The notes under the pieces were generated by a model, which was not told the origin of the DNA, did no database searches, and was given only the letters and a program-made list of their open reading frames with translations. A stretch of DNA of 5,015 nucleotides, from contig JANXXV010001017.1 of assembly GCA_025350445.1 (NCBI GenBank), positions 1-5,015 on the forward strand, read 5' to 3'. Source of the DNA: Bryobacteraceae bacterium (GTDB lineage Bacteria > Acidobacteriota > Terriglobia > Bryobacterales > Bryobacteraceae). Of the stretch, positions 4,817 through 5,015 are shown in pieces (within the stretch, counting starts at the first letter, position 1; each line of letters opens with the position of its first letter). The translations under genes were made by a program, and so were the position numbers.

Positions 4817-5015
4817 CGATGGATTTCGGTGGTCTCGGGAACAATCGGTTGCGTCCGGGCGATCGCCCGAAACTCATCTTCACTCACGGAATCGCCGGCC
4901 TCGTGATATTCAGCATCGGCGTTCACCTGCCATAAATCGTAGTTCGCGCCCATGATGTTCCGCACCGCCAGCATCGCGGTCATCATCGAGTGATCCTGGT
5001 TGTTATAGCGGTGCA
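4813..5015 (-). CDS. C-terminal end of FAD-dependent oxidoreductase (UDP-galactopyranose mutase / protoporphyrinogen oxidase-like)
   Basis: The last 66 codons and a TAG stop are in the window; the 5' part is beyond the right edge. The visible sequence begins HRYNNQDHSMMTAMLAVRNI and continues through NYDLWQVNADAEYHE. I recognise this as the conserved C-terminal FAD-contacting helix region of a family of NAD(P)/FAD-binding amine-oxidase-fold proteins that includes UDP-galactopyranose mutase-like enzymes. The Arg-Tyr-Asn-Asn-x-Asp-His block is the most telling part. The final ~25 residues (SEDEFRAIARTQPIVPETTE) are polar and probably a variable tail. Enzymes of this type often sit next to glycosyltransferases, where they may supply or modify a nucleotide sugar. 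The gene converges on the GT4 gene with a 4-base overlap of stop codons. The family call comes from recall of a short region, so the exact enzyme is open. Confidence 0.75.
   Translation of the reverse strand, partial: HRYNNQDHSMMTAMLAVRNIMGANYDLWQVNADAEYHEAGDSVSEDEFRAIARTQPIVPETTEIHR

Noticed and set aside
4856..4869. Perfect 14-bp palindrome CGGGCGATCGCCCG, containing the GCGATCGC octamer
   Set aside because: It lies inside the oxidoreductase coding region, is not followed by T residues on either strand so is no terminator, and a single octamer does not indicate a cyanobacterial HIP1 pattern.
4582..4935. Plus-strand open frame of 117 residues past the end of the second GT4 gene
   Set aside because: It overlaps the GT4 gene out of frame and lies antisense to the oxidoreductase C-terminus, which is better supported.

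Overview
The window reads as bacterial chromosome of moderately high GC. It has dense, mostly conventional coding and no sign of mobile DNA, CRISPR, tRNA or rRNA. The mix of an ECF sigma factor, an exported SYLF protein paired with a GlsB-type membrane protein, and a compact glycosyltransferase run that uses GTG starts and weak Shine-Dalgarno sites would suit a soil Acidobacteriota-type organism. That placement is an impression, not a demonstrated assignment.

Left part (1-1383), all on the minus strand. In transcription order it holds an exported SYLF-domain protein (1383-706), a small GlsB/YeaQ/YmgE-type three-helix membrane protein (698-447), a strong minus-strand intrinsic terminator (about 385-424), and then a separately started ECF sigma factor that runs off the left edge (284-1). 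The SYLF and GlsB genes are 7 bases apart, and the Shine-Dalgarno of the second includes the stop codon of the first, so they look translationally coupled. Both families are usually discussed in connection with envelope or stress physiology.

Middle (1384-1663). A 280-base divergent intergenic region separates the minus-strand SYLF unit from the plus-strand glycosyltransferase unit. It contains several small symmetrical or repeated elements: a 14-bp perfect tandem repeat, a 6-bp inverted repeat with a 4-base spacer, and a nested direct/inverted repeat. None can be matched with confidence to a named regulator.

Right part (1664-4816), plus strand. Three glycosyltransferases follow in close order: GT4 (1664-2767), GT2 (2764-3672, ATGA overlap with the first) and GT4 (3689-4816, 16 bases after the second). 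The GT2 enzyme has a predicted membrane-associated C-terminus. Together they look like part of a gene cluster building a cell-surface or exported polysaccharide; the product cannot be named from sequence. The last 203 bases hold the 3' end of a convergent minus-strand gene. Its C-terminus resembles FAD-dependent oxidoreductases related to UDP-galactopyranose mutase and protoporphyrinogen oxidase, and its stop codon overlaps the stop codon of the last glycosyltransferase by 4 bp. I found no clear evidence of a new biological system; the main points of interest are the coupled SYLF-GlsB pair, the GT4-GT2-GT4 unit and the terminator-less convergent junction.
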